From NCBI GenBank assembly GCA_944380095.1, contig CALWGP010000006.1:1-46694 (forward strand): a DNA stretch of 46,694 nt, given 5' to 3'. The position numbers and the translations under genes are program-made. This DNA comes from an uncultured Lachnospiraceae bacterium (GTDB taxonomy: Bacteria > Bacillota > Clostridia > Lachnospirales > Lachnospiraceae). A model generated the notes under the pieces. It worked only from the letters and a program-made list of their open reading frames with translations. It ran no database searches and had not been told where the DNA came from. Positions 15,576 through 25,342 of the stretch are shown here, in pieces (position 1 is the first letter of the stretch; each line of letters begins with the position of its first letter).

Positions 15576-15604
15576 TTGACGTTTTTTTTTCAAAATGATA
15601 TGAT
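15576..15604 (+). promoter_or_regulatory. Promoter of the yebC gene
   Basis: TTGACG (15576-15581), 17-bp spacer with a T9 tract, TATGAT (15599-15604), starting 20 bp after the mazF stop and ending 36 bp before the yebC ATG. Confidence 0.7.
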
Positions 15605-15640
15605 AACCGAAGAAATGACGAAAGAAACGAGGAGAACAGT

Positions 15641-16372
15641 ATGTCAGGACATTCAAAATTTGCCAATATTAAGCATAAAAAGGAGAAAAACGACGCCGCA
15701 AAAGGGAAGATTTTCACCATCATCGGACGTGAAATTGCGGTGGCGGTAAAAGAGGGCGGCCCGGATCCGGCGAACAACTTCAAGCTGGCCCAGGTAATCG
15801 CGAAAGCAAAGTCCAACAATATGCCCAACGATACCATTGACCGCGGGATCAAAAAAGCGGCGGGCGACGTGGGCAACGTCAACTATGAATATGTGACCTA
15901 TGAAGGATACGGCCCCGGCGGGATCGCCATTATCGTAGACGCGCTGACCGACAACAAGAACCGTACCGCAGCCAATGTCAGAAGCGCCTTTACGAAAGGA
16001 AACGGCAATATCGGCACCCCCGGCTGTGTGTCTTTCATGTTCGATAAAAAGGGACAGATCATCATTGACAAGGAAGAGTGTGAAACCGATGCGGACGACC
16101 TGATGATGATGGCCCTGGATGCGGGCGCGGAGGATTTCTCGGAAGAGGAGGACAGCTTCGAGATCCTCACCGATCCCGATTCCTTTGAAGAGGTGAGAAA
16201 GGCACTGGAAGACGCCGGCATTCCCATGGCGCAGGCCGAAGTGACCATGATTCCTCAAAACTACGTGAAGCTCACCGACGAAACCGCGCAAAAGGGCCTG
16301 CAAAGGACGCTGGATCTTCTGGACGAAGACGACGACGTGCAGGCGGTTTACCATAACTGGGACGAAGAATAA
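15641..16372 (+). CDS. yebC: YebC/PmpR (TACO1) family protein
   Basis: The protein has 243 residues. The start [20 protein letters not shown] is the family hallmark, followed by the [28 protein letters not shown] core and the acidic region [16 protein letters not shown]. The three-domain layout and length are complete. Members were described as DNA-binding regulators, and more recent work ties YebC and TACO1 to translation of difficult motifs such as proline runs. It is cytoplasmic, has its own promoter and may be co-transcribed with the following metY gene 15 bp away. Confidence 0.95.
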   Translation: MSGHSKFANIKHKKEKNDAAKGKIFTIIGREIAVAVKEGGPDPANNFKLAQVIAKAKSNNMPNDTIDRGIKKAAGDVGNVNYEYVTYEGYGPGGIAIIVDALTDNKNRTAANVRSAFTKGNGNIGTPGCVSFMFDKKGQIIIDKEECETDADDLMMMALDAGAEDFSEEEDSFEILTDPDSFEEVRKALEDAGIPMAQAEVTMIPQNYVKLTDETAQKGLQRTLDLLDEDDDVQAVYHNWDEE

Positions 16373-16387
16373 GAAAGAAGGAAGAAC

Positions 16388-17662
16388 ATGAATCAGCCCT
16401 ACGCCAAAGAGACGATCTGCATCCAGTCCGGCTGGAAGCCGAAAAACGGGGAGCCCAGGGTACTTCCCATCTATCAGAGCACTACATACAAATATGAAAC
16501 TTCCGAACAGATGGGACGGCTGTTTGACCTGGAAGAATCGGGGTATTTCTACACCCGCCTGGCAAATCCCACCAACGACTGCGTGGCGCAGAAAATCTGC
16601 GAACTGGAGGGCGGCGTAGCGGCCATGCTCACCTCTTCCGGACAGGCGGCAAATTACTATGCGGTCTTTAACATCTGCGAAGCCGGGGACCATGTGATCC
16701 TTTCCTCCACGGTTTACGGAGGGACGTTTAACCTTCTTACCGTGACCATGAAAAAAATGGGCATTTCCTGTACGGTGGTGGATCCGGACTCCGATTACGA
16801 CACCATCTGCCGTGCCTTTTTGCCCAATACCAAGTGCGTCATGGCGGAGTCCATCGCAAACCCCGCCCTGGTGGTCCTGGATATTGAAAAATTTGCAAAA
16901 GCGGCCCATGACCATGGCGTCCCCCTGATTGTGGACAATACTTTCCCCACGCCCATCAACTGCAATCCGTTCCGCTGGGGCGCGGATATTGTGACCCATT
17001 CCACCACCAAATATATGGACGGGCACGGAATGTGCGTAGGCGGCGCCATTGTGGATTCGGGCAACTTTGACTGGACGGCTTACCCGGACAAATTCCCCGG
17101 GCTGTGCGCCCCGGACGAGTCCTATCACGGCGTGGTATATACGGAAAAATTCGGGAAAGCGGCCTATATTACAAAAGCCACTTCCCAGCTGATGCGCGAC
17201 CTGGGTTCCATCCAGTCCCCGATGAACGCATTTTTGCTCAATGTAGGACTGGAAACGCTTCACTTAAGGGTTCCCCGCCACTGTGAAAACGCGCTGAAAG
17301 TGGCGCAGTACCTGGAAGGGCACGAAAAAGTGGCCTGGGTCAATTATCCCGGCTTAAAAAGCAGCAAATATTATGAGCTGGCGCAGAAATATATGCTGGG
17401 CGGGACCTGCGGCGTGATTTCCTTCGGCTTAAAAGGCGGCAGGAAAGCGGCGGAAGAAATGATGGACCGTCTGAAACTGGCAGCCATCGTCACCCATGTG
17501 GCGGATGCCCGCACCTGCGTCCTGCATCCGGCCAGCCATACCCACCGTCAGATGAACGACGAGCAGCTGAAAGAAGCCGGTGTGGCGCCGGATCTGATCC
17601 GCCTTTCCGTAGGCATCGAGAATGTTGAGGATATCCTGGCGGATCTAAACCAGGCTCTGTAG
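16388..17662 (+). CDS. metY: O-acetylhomoserine sulfhydrylase / Cys-Met metabolism PLP enzyme
   Basis: The protein has 424 residues with the ATG after AAGGAAG. It is a cystathionine-gamma-synthase-family enzyme: TRLANPT near the N-terminus, GQAANYYAV, the PLP aspartate in LIVDNTFPTP and the Schiff-base lysine K208 in HSTTKYMDGHG. The long form with CLAPDESYHG-like insertion and HPASHTHRQM...LIRLSVGIE suits O-acetylhomoserine sulfhydrylases, which make homocysteine from O-acetylhomoserine and sulfide. Methionine gamma-lyase is an alternative within the same family. No SAM riboswitch fits in the 15-bp gap upstream. Confidence 0.85.
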   Translation: MNQPYAKETICIQSGWKPKNGEPRVLPIYQSTTYKYETSEQMGRLFDLEESGYFYTRLANPTNDCVAQKICELEGGVAAMLTSSGQAANYYAVFNICEAGDHVILSSTVYGGTFNLLTVTMKKMGISCTVVDPDSDYDTICRAFLPNTKCVMAESIANPALVVLDIEKFAKAAHDHGVPLIVDNTFPTPINCNPFRWGADIVTHSTTKYMDGHGMCVGGAIVDSGNFDWTAYPDKFPGLCAPDESYHGVVYTEKFGKAAYITKATSQLMRDLGSIQSPMNAFLLNVGLETLHLRVPRHCENALKVAQYLEGHEKVAWVNYPGLKSSKYYELAQKYMLGGTCGVISFGLKGGRKAAEEMMDRLKLAAIVTHVADARTCVLHPASHTHRQMNDEQLKEAGVAPDLIRLSVGIENVEDILADLNQAL

Positions 17663-17690
17663 GACAAAAAGAGGGGGCAAGCAAAGCGGT

Positions 17691-19154
17691 ATGGAAAAGA
17701 GGAACCGTTTTATCTGGTTTTTATATGCCTGCATCCTTTGCCTGTGTTTTTCCGTGGTCACGGCATCGCTGACCCGGCTGATGGGCCTGCCTGTGCAGTT
17801 TTACTTTTTGCTCACAGCCGCCGCTGCGGCCGCAGCCCTAGTCGGGATTTACCTGCCGGTACGGCTGGCCGCAGTGAAATGCCGTCCCGGTACGGAATGG
17901 ATGTATTCAGGGAAAAAGGGGGTATTTCCCTCCTTTTTCCTTCCTGCTGCCCTGACGGTCCTGCTGGTCTGTATGCGCCTGTTTTTTTCCCCGGAAGGGA
18001 TTTCGCCCCAAAGCCAGTTCTGCTATCAGCGTGCGGTTTTAGGGACAAAGCTGCTCCTTCCCCTGTCGGGGGAGCTGTATGCTTTTACGCTCCGGGCTGT
18101 CCTGGGATTTTTCCCGGGGGAAAGGGCGGTTTTTTGGCTGAACCTGGCCCTGCAGGCCGCAGGGCTTGTGCTTTTTTATACCGGGATCCGCAGGCGCGAA
18201 GGCGCTTTCTGCGCTGTGACGGCCTGCCTGGCGGTGATTTTTACGTCCCCCTTTGCAGACAGTATTGCAGCAGCGGAACCCCAGAGCCTTGTTTTTTTCC
18301 TTGCAGCGTTTCTGATCTGGCTTGGGACCCTTCCTTTTTTGGAAAAGGGAAGACCCAGGAAAGTACAGGCTTTTTTCCTTGTCTTTTCCGGCCTTTTGTA
18401 CGGAATGGGAATCCTTGTGGCGCCTGTATTGTCCGCGGCATTCCTGTTTTGGCTGGCCGTCGCTGTTTCGGGGTTTCAATTAAAACAGACGAAGGGACTG
18501 GTTGTAGCGGCATCCGTCTGCGGGGCGGTCTGCGGCTTTTTTGCCCTGTTTATGATCTGCGTCCTGGCGGACGCCGGTACAGAAGGGCTGTCGGCTTCGG
18601 CGGGAAAGCTGCTGTGGTCCTGGCAGGACCTGACGGCAGGGCGGATTACGGATTCGATTTTGCACAGTCCTTCCCTGAAGGATTACTGGATGACGTTCCC
18701 GCTTTTTGTGCCGGCCCTCTTTGCCCTGTTTGGACCGCTGCAGCAGCCCGGTCATAAAAACGGCTCTTTTGCCGCGTGGACTGTTTTGCTGGGCGCCGTC
18801 GCTTTCTGGGAGATGCTTTCCCAGGCTCCCCTGCAGGAACAGGGGCTGCGCTTTGCGGTCCTGGGGGTTTTCTCCGGAATGGGGATCCGCAATCTGTTTT
18901 TCGTGCCGGACGGTTTTGATTTGCAGCCTGTCCCCAAAAAGACCGGTGATTCTAAAGGGCCGGATGCAAAGGAGGATTCCCGTGACAACCGGGAGGTATC
19001 CGCCCCTGCCCCGGGAGAGTACCTGGACAACCCGCTCCCGGTGCCCAAACGTCACCGAAAAAGGGAAATGGACTACGGATTTGAGCCCCGCCAGGATCAG
19101 ATGTATTACGAAATCCCCGTAGCGGATAACGATGATTTTGATTTGAAAGAGTAA
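17691..19154 (+). CDS. Multi-pass membrane protein of unknown function with conserved cytoplasmic tail
   Basis: The protein has 487 residues. About eleven hydrophobic helices span residues 8-400, beginning with FIWFLYACILCLCFSVVTA. The spacing and the early acidic/aromatic loops recall glycosyltransferase-39-like membrane proteins, but I see no clear catalytic motif. The last 85 residues are hydrophilic and end in ENPLP-like text (LDNPLPVPKRHRKREMDYGF) plus a very acidic tail; I have the impression this tail recurs in Lachnospiraceae, so it may be a functional element. The ribosome site (GAGGGGG) is 13 bp from the ATG, longer than ideal. It lies 28 bp after metY, probably co-transcribed. Confidence 0.7.
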   Translation: MEKRNRFIWFLYACILCLCFSVVTASLTRLMGLPVQFYFLLTAAAAAAALVGIYLPVRLAAVKCRPGTEWMYSGKKGVFPSFFLPAALTVLLVCMRLFFSPEGISPQSQFCYQRAVLGTKLLLPLSGELYAFTLRAVLGFFPGERAVFWLNLALQAAGLVLFYTGIRRREGAFCAVTACLAVIFTSPFADSIAAAEPQSLVFFLAAFLIWLGTLPFLEKGRPRKVQAFFLVFSGLLYGMGILVAPVLSAAFLFWLAVAVSGFQLKQTKGLVVAASVCGAVCGFFALFMICVLADAGTEGLSASAGKLLWSWQDLTAGRITDSILHSPSLKDYWMTFPLFVPALFALFGPLQQPGHKNGSFAAWTVLLGAVAFWEMLSQAPLQEQGLRFAVLGVFSGMGIRNLFFVPDGFDLQPVPKKTGDSKGPDAKEDSRDNREVSAPAPGEYLDNPLPVPKRHRKREMDYGFEPRQDQMYYEIPVADNDDFDLKE

Positions 19155-19176
19155 GGGACGACTTACATAAAATCCA

Positions 19177-19235
19177 CACTCCTGCGCATACTTTCTTTGA
19201 TCAAAAAAAGAAAGGACAGGCAGGAGTGATTTTTT
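19177..19235 (+). promoter_or_regulatory. Leader hairpin that contains the tepA ribosome site, followed by a T-run
   Basis: CACTCCTGC (19177-19185) pairs perfectly with GCAGGAGTG (19220-19228). A second, inner stem CTTTCTTT/AAAGAAAG (19191-19198 with 19207-19214) closes the loop. The right arm holds AGGAG, the only good ribosome site for the ATG at 19236, and is followed by A and six T. It can act as a transcription terminator, as a lid on translation, or both. A weak TTGAAA/TAAAAT pair just upstream (19143-19173, 19-bp spacer) could place a start at its foot. Confidence 0.6.
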
Positions 19236-19952
19236 ATGGGAAAAAAGGAAGAACAGGAAAAACACCGGGATGAGCGGGTGCAGGAGACCGGGCAGCTGAC
19301 GCTGGAAGGGACGCGGGAAAACGGCGCGATCCAGCTTCTGACCATTATCGGGGAAATCGAGGGGCACGACAATCTGGGAAGCTCCTCCAAAACAACCAAA
19401 TATGAGCATATCCTTCCCCAGCTGGCAGCCATTGAGGACAGCAGCCAAATCGACGGGCTTTTGGTGCTGCTAAATACCATGGGCGGGGACGTGGAAGCGG
19501 GGCTTGCCATTGCGGAGATGATCGCTTCTTTAAGTAAACCCACCGTCTCTTTGGTACTGGGCGGCAGCCATTCCATCGGGGTCCCCATCGCAGTGAGCAC
19601 GGACTATTCCTTTATCGTTCCCACGGGGACCATGGTCATTCATCCCGTGCGGATGAACGGCACCGTGGTCGGCGCGCCCCAGACATTTGACTATTTCCGC
19701 CAGATTCAGGACAGGATTACCGGATTTGTCTGCAGTCACTGCAGCATCACCCAAAGGCGCATGGAAGAGCTGATGATGAACCAGACCATGCTTACAAAGG
19801 ATCTCGGAACGATCCTGGTCGGGGAGGAAGCGGTTTTGGAAGGGATTATTTCCGAGGTGGGAGGCATACGGGAAGCGGTGCAAAAGATTCATCGCCTGGC
19901 CGGGGGACGGAAAAAGAAAAACAGCGATAGTGACAAGGGAAAAATTAAGTGA
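19236..19952 (+). CDS. tepA: TepA-like ClpP-fold serine protease
   Basis: The protein has 238 residues. The ClpP/crotonase fold is clear: GLLVLLNTMGGDVEAGLAIAEMI, then the nucleophile in LGGSHSIGVP (Ser113 likely) and the histidine in MVIHPVRMNG (H136). It lacks a signal peptide, and its lysine-rich C-terminus is hydrophilic. The sequence fits TepA/YmfB, the ClpP-like protease described as translocation-enhancing in Bacillus subtilis, where it also lies near spoIIIE. That same neighbour follows here at 49 bp, supporting orthology. The physiological substrate is not evident from the sequence. Confidence 0.87.
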   Translation: MGKKEEQEKHRDERVQETGQLTLEGTRENGAIQLLTIIGEIEGHDNLGSSSKTTKYEHILPQLAAIEDSSQIDGLLVLLNTMGGDVEAGLAIAEMIASLSKPTVSLVLGGSHSIGVPIAVSTDYSFIVPTGTMVIHPVRMNGTVVGAPQTFDYFRQIQDRITGFVCSHCSITQRRMEELMMNQTMLTKDLGTILVGEEAVLEGIISEVGGIREAVQKIHRLAGGRKKKNSDSDKGKIK

Positions 19953-20001
19953 TATACTATAATAGATTCGGTTTATTTCCCGGATCATGGAGGAAACTAT
20001 T

Positions 20002-22707
20002 ATGGCATCATCTGCTCAGGGAAGCAGAAAAAAGACGGCCGCTTCGTCCCGTTCCAAAAAGGGGACAGGCAGCCGCAGCAAAGCAAAACGTACAACAGCA
20101 AAAACGGCAGAAGAGAGCGCTATCGCCAGCGAAGTGGTGCTGATTGGGATCTTCGCACTGACCGTTCTGCTGTTTTTGTGCAATTTCGGAGTAATCGGCG
20201 TGGCAGGCGATGCGGTCAGCCGGGTAATGTTCGGCGTATTCGGGCTGACGGCCTACGCTGTCCCCATCCTGGCGTTCGTTGCCGTGGCTTTCGGCATTTC
20301 CAACCAGGGCAACCGGGTTGCGGCGCTGAAGCTGGCGGCGGGAATTGTCCTTTTTTTCCTGATCGGCATGGTCTGCGCCTTGGTTACCAGCAGCGTCCCG
20401 CTGGCGGACGTTTATTCCGCAGCGGACCTGTATACGGAAAGCGCTCAAAAACGTTCGGGAGGAGGCGTCCTGGCCGGCTCTTTCGTATGGGTGCTCCATC
20501 ATTTTTTCGGGATGGTCGGGACTGTGGTTTTTCTGCTCGTCCTGGCCGCTATCTGCGGTGTGATCCTTACGGGGCGTTCGCTGGTGGGCAGTGTGAAATC
20601 TTCCGGCAGACGGGTTTACGAGAATGCCAGGACCGACGCTAAGCTGTACAGGCAGCGCAGCGAAGAACGGCGCAAAGAGGCGCAGAACCGTCGGCTGGAA
20701 GCCCTGGAAAAGCAGGAAGAAGCCCTGGCGCGCCGCCAGGAAAAGCAAAAGCGCCGTCAGGAAGAGCAGGCCCGCCAGGACGCGGAGCGGATCCTGCGCA
20801 TGGACCGGAAAGCTTCCGGCATTACGCCGGATACCGATTTGAAAAAGGATGCGGTCAGAAAAACCCGGGAAGATATCCATGAGATTACGCTCAAAGATCC
20901 CGTACAGGAAGTGACCGAAGTACATAATATCCTGCCCTTTATCCATCCGGGGGAGGAGGAAGTGCAGGAAAACGAAATCAGGAGCCGGGAGGCCGGAAGC
21001 GTCATGGAACCGCTGCCGGAACCGGAGCCGGAAACCGGACAAAAGACCGGGCAGGTTTTGGAGGAAACGGCCGGAACGGTCCCGGTTATGCAGGCGGATG
21101 TGTACCGGGATATGAAGGAAGTCAGGCCTGCTATAGCCGGATCGCAAAAAAGGCAGTCTGACAGCCCGGATTCATTAGACAAACCGGCCGAAGCGAAGGA
21201 GGCAGGGACAACAAAGCCCCAAAAGGAGCAGCCAAAGCCTTACCGTTTCCCGCCCCTTACCCTGCTTGCCCCTCCCAAAAACAAAGGGGCGGCGGACGGC
21301 GGACGACATTTAAAGGAAACCGCTGCCCGGCTGCAGGAAACCCTGCAGACTTTCGGCGTCCGGGTTACCATTACGGATATCAGCCAGGGGCCCGCCGTTA
21401 CCCGGTATGAGATGCAGCCGGAGCAGGGTGTGAAAGTGAGCAAGATCCTGGGGCTGGCGGACGATATCAAACTGAACCTGGCCGCTACGGATATCCGGAT
21501 CGAAGCGCCCATCCCCGGGAAGGCCGCCATCGGCATCGAGGTCCCCAACCGGGAAAATACGGCCGTGGCTTTGCGGGAACTGCTGGAATCCAGGGAATTT
21601 AGGGACTTTCCTTCCAACCTCGCTTTTGCCGTGGGCAAAGATATCGCCGGGAAAGTGGTGGTATCCGACATCGCGAAAATGCCCCATATGCTCATTGCCG
21701 GCGCTACGGGCTCCGGCAAATCGGTATGTATCAATACCCTGATTATGAGTATTTTGTATAAAGCCCGTCCGGAGGACGTAAAACTGATCCTGGTGGATCC
21801 GAAAGTGGTGGAGTTAAGCGTATATAACGGGATTCCCCACCTGCTGATCCCCGTTGTGACGGATCCCAAAAAGGCTTCCGCAGCCCTGCAGTGGGGCGTG
21901 GCGGAAATGAGCGACCGCTATCGGAAGTTTGCGGATTTTAATGTCCGTGACCTGAAAGGCTACAATCAGAAGGCTGCCCAGCTAAAGCAGAAAGGGGATC
22001 CCGACGCGCCTTCCATACTGCCGCAGATTGTGATCATCGTAGACGAGCTTGCGGACCTGATGATGGTGGCGCCGGGCGAAGTGGAAGAGTCCATCTGCCG
22101 TCTGGCCCAGCTGGCCAGGGCGGCGGGCATCCATCTGATCATTGCCACACAGCGTCCTTCCGTGGATGTTATTACCGGCTTAATCAAGGCCAATATGCCC
22201 AGCCGGGTGGCCTTCGCGGTTTCCAGCGGCGTGGATTCCAGGACGATTCTGGATATGAACGGGGCGGAAAAACTCCTGGGAAAGGGGGATATGCTTTTTT
22301 ATCCCCAGGGATATTCCAAACCCGCCCGGGTCCAGGGGGCTTTCGTTTCGGACACGGAAGTATCCGACGTGGTGGATTTTCTGAAAAACCAGGCCATCGG
22401 AAACGTCTACAGCCAGGATATCGAAGAAAAGCTTAAAAATATCGGTTCGGGACAGGGCGCTGCGGCGGCCGGCCCCGGCTTTGAGCGGGATGAATATTTT
22501 GTGGAAGCCGGGCAGTTCATCATCGAAAAGGACAAGGCTTCCATCGGTATGCTCCAGCGCGCTTTCAAAATCGGCTTCAACCGCGCCGCCAGGATTATGG
22601 ACCAGCTGGCAGAGGCCGGCGTGGTGGGGGAAGAAGAGGGAACCAAGCCCAGGAAGGTGCTGATGTCACCGGAACAGTTTGAACAGTACATAGAGGAAAA
22701 CGTATAG
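20002..22707 (+). CDS. ftsK: DNA translocase FtsK/SpoIIIE
   Basis: The protein has 901 residues. The ATG at 20002 is preferred over the in-frame ATG at 19987 because GGAGG (19989-19993) lies inside that upstream frame at ideal distance. Residues 1-30 are basic. Four membrane helices lie between about 35 and 190. A charged coiled-coil and acidic linker spans about 200-420. The motor domain has GATGSGKS (about 567-574), [13 protein letters not shown] (about 676-688) and [14 protein letters not shown]. The C-terminal winged-helix gamma domain (about 830-895) reads polar DNA motifs. Membrane-anchored hexamers of this kind pump chromosome DNA through the division or sporulation septum. It cannot be decided by eye whether the copy serves division, sporulation, or both. 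Confidence 0.95.
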   Translation: MASSAQGSRKKTAASSRSKKGTGSRSKAKRTTAKTAEESAIASEVVLIGIFALTVLLFLCNFGVIGVAGDAVSRVMFGVFGLTAYAVPILAFVAVAFGISNQGNRVAALKLAAGIVLFFLIGMVCALVTSSVPLADVYSAADLYTESAQKRSGGGVLAGSFVWVLHHFFGMVGTVVFLLVLAAICGVILTGRSLVGSVKSSGRRVYENARTDAKLYRQRSEERRKEAQNRRLEALEKQEEALARRQEKQKRRQEEQARQDAERILRMDRKASGITPDTDLKKDAVRKTREDIHEITLKDPVQEVTEVHNILPFIHPGEEEVQENEIRSREAGSVMEPLPEPEPETGQKTGQVLEETAGTVPVMQADVYRDMKEVRPAIAGSQKRQSDSPDSLDKPAEAKEAGTTKPQKEQPKPYRFPPLTLLAPPKNKGAADGGRHLKETAARLQETLQTFGVRVTITDISQGPAVTRYEMQPEQGVKVSKILGLADDIKLNLAATDIRIEAPIPGKAAIGIEVPNRENTAVALRELLESREFRDFPSNLAFAVGKDIAGKVVVSDIAKMPHMLIAGATGSGKSVCINTLIMSILYKARPEDVKLILVDPKVVELSVYNGIPHLLIPVVTDPKKASAALQWGVAEMSDRYRKFADFNVRDLKGYNQKAAQLKQKGDPDAPSILPQIVIIVDELADLMMVAPGEVEESICRLAQLARAAGIHLIIATQRPSVDVITGLIKANMPSRVAFAVSSGVDSRTILDMNGAEKLLGKGDMLFYPQGYSKPARVQGAFVSDTEVSDVVDFLKNQAIGNVYSQDIEEKLKNIGSGQGAAAAGPGFERDEYFVEAGQFIIEKDKASIGMLQRAFKIGFNRAARIMDQLAEAGVVGEEEGTKPRKVLMSPEQFEQYIEENV

Positions 22708-22724
22708 GGAAAGGAGTGCCATCC

Positions 22725-24395
22725 ATGAAGACAGACATTGAAATCGCACAGGAAGCGACGATGGAGCCCATCGTCACAGTGGCGGCAAAACTCGGGATCG
22801 GGGAAGAAGATCTGGAGCTGTACGGCCGTTACAAGGCTAAATTATCGGAAGAGTATATCCGTTCCATCCAGGACCGTCCGGACGGGAAACTGATCCTGGT
22901 TACGGCCATCAATCCCACTCCCGCCGGGGAGGGGAAGACCACCACCAGCGTCGGCCTGGGGGAAGCCTTCGGCCAGCTTGGGAAAAAGGCGGTCATCGCC
23001 TTACGGGAACCCTCCCTTGGGCCCTGCTTTGGCATAAAAGGCGGCGCTGCGGGCGGCGGTTACGCCCAGGTGGTCCCCATGGAAGACTTAAACCTGCATT
23101 TCACCGGGGACTTCCATGCCATTACTTCCGCCAATAACCTGCTGGCAGCCCTTTTGGACAATCATATCCAGCAGGGCAACGAGCTGGGGATCGATACCCG
23201 CCAGGTAGTATGGAAACGCTGTGAAGACATGAACGACAGGGTGCTTCGCAATATCGTGGTCGGTCTGGGAAGCAAGGGGGACGGCACGGTGCGGGAAGAC
23301 CATTTCGTCATTACGGTGGCTTCCGAAATCATGGCCATTCTCTGTCTGGCAACGGATATGAAGGATTTAAAAGAACGGCTCTCCAGGATCGTGGTAGCCT
23401 ATAATTTTGCGGGACAGCCCGTAACCGCTGGGGACCTGAAAGCGGTGGGCGCTATGGCGGCCCTGCTCAAAGACGCCATCAAGCCCAACCTGATCCAGAC
23501 GCTGGAGCATACCCCCGCCATCGTCCACGGCGGTCCTTTTGCCAATATCGCCCACGGATGCAATTCGGTGCGGGCCACGAAGACCGCGCTGAAAACAGCG
23601 GACTACGTGATCACGGAGGCAGGCTTTGGCGCAGACTTAGGAGCGGAAAAATTTTTCGACATCAAATGCCGGATGGCCGGTTTAAAACCGGACGCCGTCG
23701 TTTTGGTGGCTACGGTGCGCGCACTGAAATACAACGGCGGTGTCCCCAAGGCACAGCTGTCCGAAGAGAATCTGGACGCTCTTAAAAAAGGCATCGTGAA
23801 TCTGGAAAAACACATTGAAAACCTGCAAAAGTTCGGTGTCCCCGTTGTGGTGACGCTAAACTCCTTTGTTACCGATACTTTGGCGGAAACGGATTTTGTC
23901 CGTGCGTTCTGCGAAGAACGGGGCTGCGAATTTGCCCTCTCCGAAGTGTGGGAAAAGGGCGGGAAGGGCGGAATTGCCCTTGCCCAAAAAGTGCTCAAGA
24001 CCCTGGAAGAAAAAAAGAGCGGCTTCCATGTCCTCTACGACCAGTCCCTCCCCATCCGGGAAAAGGTGGAGATTGTTGCCAGGGAAATCTACGGGGCGGA
24101 CGGCGTTTCCTGGAGCCCTGCGGCCGCACGGCAGGCAAAGAAGTTAGAAGAGCTGGGCTTTGGCGGACTGCCGGTATGTATGGCAAAAACCCAGTACTCC
24201 CTTTCCGACAACCCGGATCTTTTGGGCAGGCCGAAAGGCTTTGAAATCAGCGTGCGTGAAATCTACGTCTCCGCCGGGGCCGGCTTTGTGGTGGTCCTTA
24301 CGGGGGCTGTGATGACCATGCCCGGACTTCCCAAACAGCCTGCCGCTTTTGGCATCGACGTAGACGACACGGGACGGATTACGGGACTGTTCTGA
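22725..24395 (+). CDS. fhs: Formate-tetrahydrofolate ligase
   Basis: The protein has 556 residues. The ATG at 22725 follows AGGAG by 8 bp; a GTG nine bases earlier is in frame but overlaps the ribosome site. It shows the P-loop [18 protein letters not shown], the family block [39 protein letters not shown] and [14 protein letters not shown]. It makes 10-formyl-THF from formate, THF and ATP; in acetogens this is the entry to the methyl branch of the Wood-Ljungdahl pathway, and elsewhere it feeds purine synthesis. It lies 17 bp after ftsK and directly before folD, which takes the product onward. Confidence 0.96.
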   Translation: MKTDIEIAQEATMEPIVTVAAKLGIGEEDLELYGRYKAKLSEEYIRSIQDRPDGKLILVTAINPTPAGEGKTTTSVGLGEAFGQLGKKAVIALREPSLGPCFGIKGGAAGGGYAQVVPMEDLNLHFTGDFHAITSANNLLAALLDNHIQQGNELGIDTRQVVWKRCEDMNDRVLRNIVVGLGSKGDGTVREDHFVITVASEIMAILCLATDMKDLKERLSRIVVAYNFAGQPVTAGDLKAVGAMAALLKDAIKPNLIQTLEHTPAIVHGGPFANIAHGCNSVRATKTALKTADYVITEAGFGADLGAEKFFDIKCRMAGLKPDAVVLVATVRALKYNGGVPKAQLSEENLDALKKGIVNLEKHIENLQKFGVPVVVTLNSFVTDTLAETDFVRAFCEERGCEFALSEVWEKGGKGGIALAQKVLKTLEEKKSGFHVLYDQSLPIREKVEIVAREIYGADGVSWSPAAARQAKKLEELGFGGLPVCMAKTQYSLSDNPDLLGRPKGFEISVREIYVSAGAGFVVVLTGAVMTMPGLPKQPAAFGIDVDDTGRITGLF

Positions 24396-24429
24396 CGGTT
24401 TGATTTCAGACGGAAAGGAAGGACCTTTT

Positions 24430-25299
24430 ATGGCTCAGATCATAGACGGGAAAGCAATCGCCGCACAGATTCGCAAGGAAGTAAAAGAAGGGGTGCAAGA
24501 GCTGGCCAGCCGGGGAAAGACGGTGACCTTGGCCGTGATTTTGGCAGGGGACGATCCCGCCTCCTGCGTATATGTCCGCAATAAGGAAAAGGCCTGCAGG
24601 GAACTGTCCATCCACAGCCTGGTTTACCGGCCTTCGGAGTCGATTACGCAGGAAGAGCTTCTGGCCCTGATAGAAGAGCTCAACGGCCGGGAGGATGTGG
24701 ACGGGATTCTTGTCCAGCTGCCCCTTCCCCCCCATATCTGCGAGAAAAAAATCCTCATGGCCATCGATCCTGCCAAGGATGTGGACGGATTCCACCCGTA
24801 CAACGCCGGGGCTTTGGCCTGCGGGGAACCGGGATTTGTCCCCTGCACCCCGGCCGGGATTATCCAGCTTTTAAAGCGTTCCGATATTTCCATCAGCGGG
24901 AAGGAATGCGTGGTGGTAGGCAGAAGCAATATCGTGGGCAAACCGGTGGCGCAGCTTTTGCTTCGGGAAAACGGCACCGTAACCATAGCCCACTCCAAAA
25001 CCGAGCGTTTAAAAGAAGTCACTTCCCGGGCGCAGATCCTGGTGGTGGCCGTAGGACAGCCGGAAATGATTACCCGGGAATATGTCCGCCCGGGCGCGGT
25101 GGTAATCGATGTGGGAATCCACCGGGATGAAAACAACAAACTGTGCGGCGATGTGGACTTTGCGGATGTCTTTGATGTGGCGGGCGCCATCACGCCCGTT
25201 CCCGGGGGCGTAGGTCCCATGACCATCGCCATGCTGATGCACAACTGTCTGGAAGGGGCGAGGCGTTCCTTTCAGAATTCCCTCAAAAAAACGGTATGA
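24430..25299 (+). CDS. folD: Bifunctional methylene-THF dehydrogenase / methenyl-THF cyclohydrolase
   Basis: The protein has 289 residues; the ATG at 24430 has GGAAAGGAAGGA upstream, so the in-frame TTG at 24400 was not used. The catalytic lysine lies in YVRNKEKACRELSI. ILVQLPLPPHI, KDVDGFHPYN and the NADP-binding VVVGRSNIVGKPVAQLLL follow, ending with the family block TPVPGGVGPMTIAMLM. It interconverts 10-formyl-, methenyl- and methylene-THF. Paired with fhs it completes formate assimilation to methylene-THF using NAD(P)H; the cofactor preference is not obvious from sequence. Confidence 0.96.
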   Translation: MAQIIDGKAIAAQIRKEVKEGVQELASRGKTVTLAVILAGDDPASCVYVRNKEKACRELSIHSLVYRPSESITQEELLALIEELNGREDVDGILVQLPLPPHICEKKILMAIDPAKDVDGFHPYNAGALACGEPGFVPCTPAGIIQLLKRSDISISGKECVVVGRSNIVGKPVAQLLLRENGTVTIAHSKTERLKEVTSRAQILVVAVGQPEMITREYVRPGAVVIDVGIHRDENNKLCGDVDFADVFDVAGAITPVPGGVGPMTIAMLMHNCLEGARRSFQNSLKKTV

Positions 25300-25342
25300 C
25301 GCACAGGCCTAAGACAGGGCAGGGCGGGAAGGAAATAGTCCG

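Noticed and set aside
19958..19963. TATAAT before ftsK as a promoter
   Set aside because: No -35 element lies at 16-18 bp upstream, so it was not listed as a promoter.
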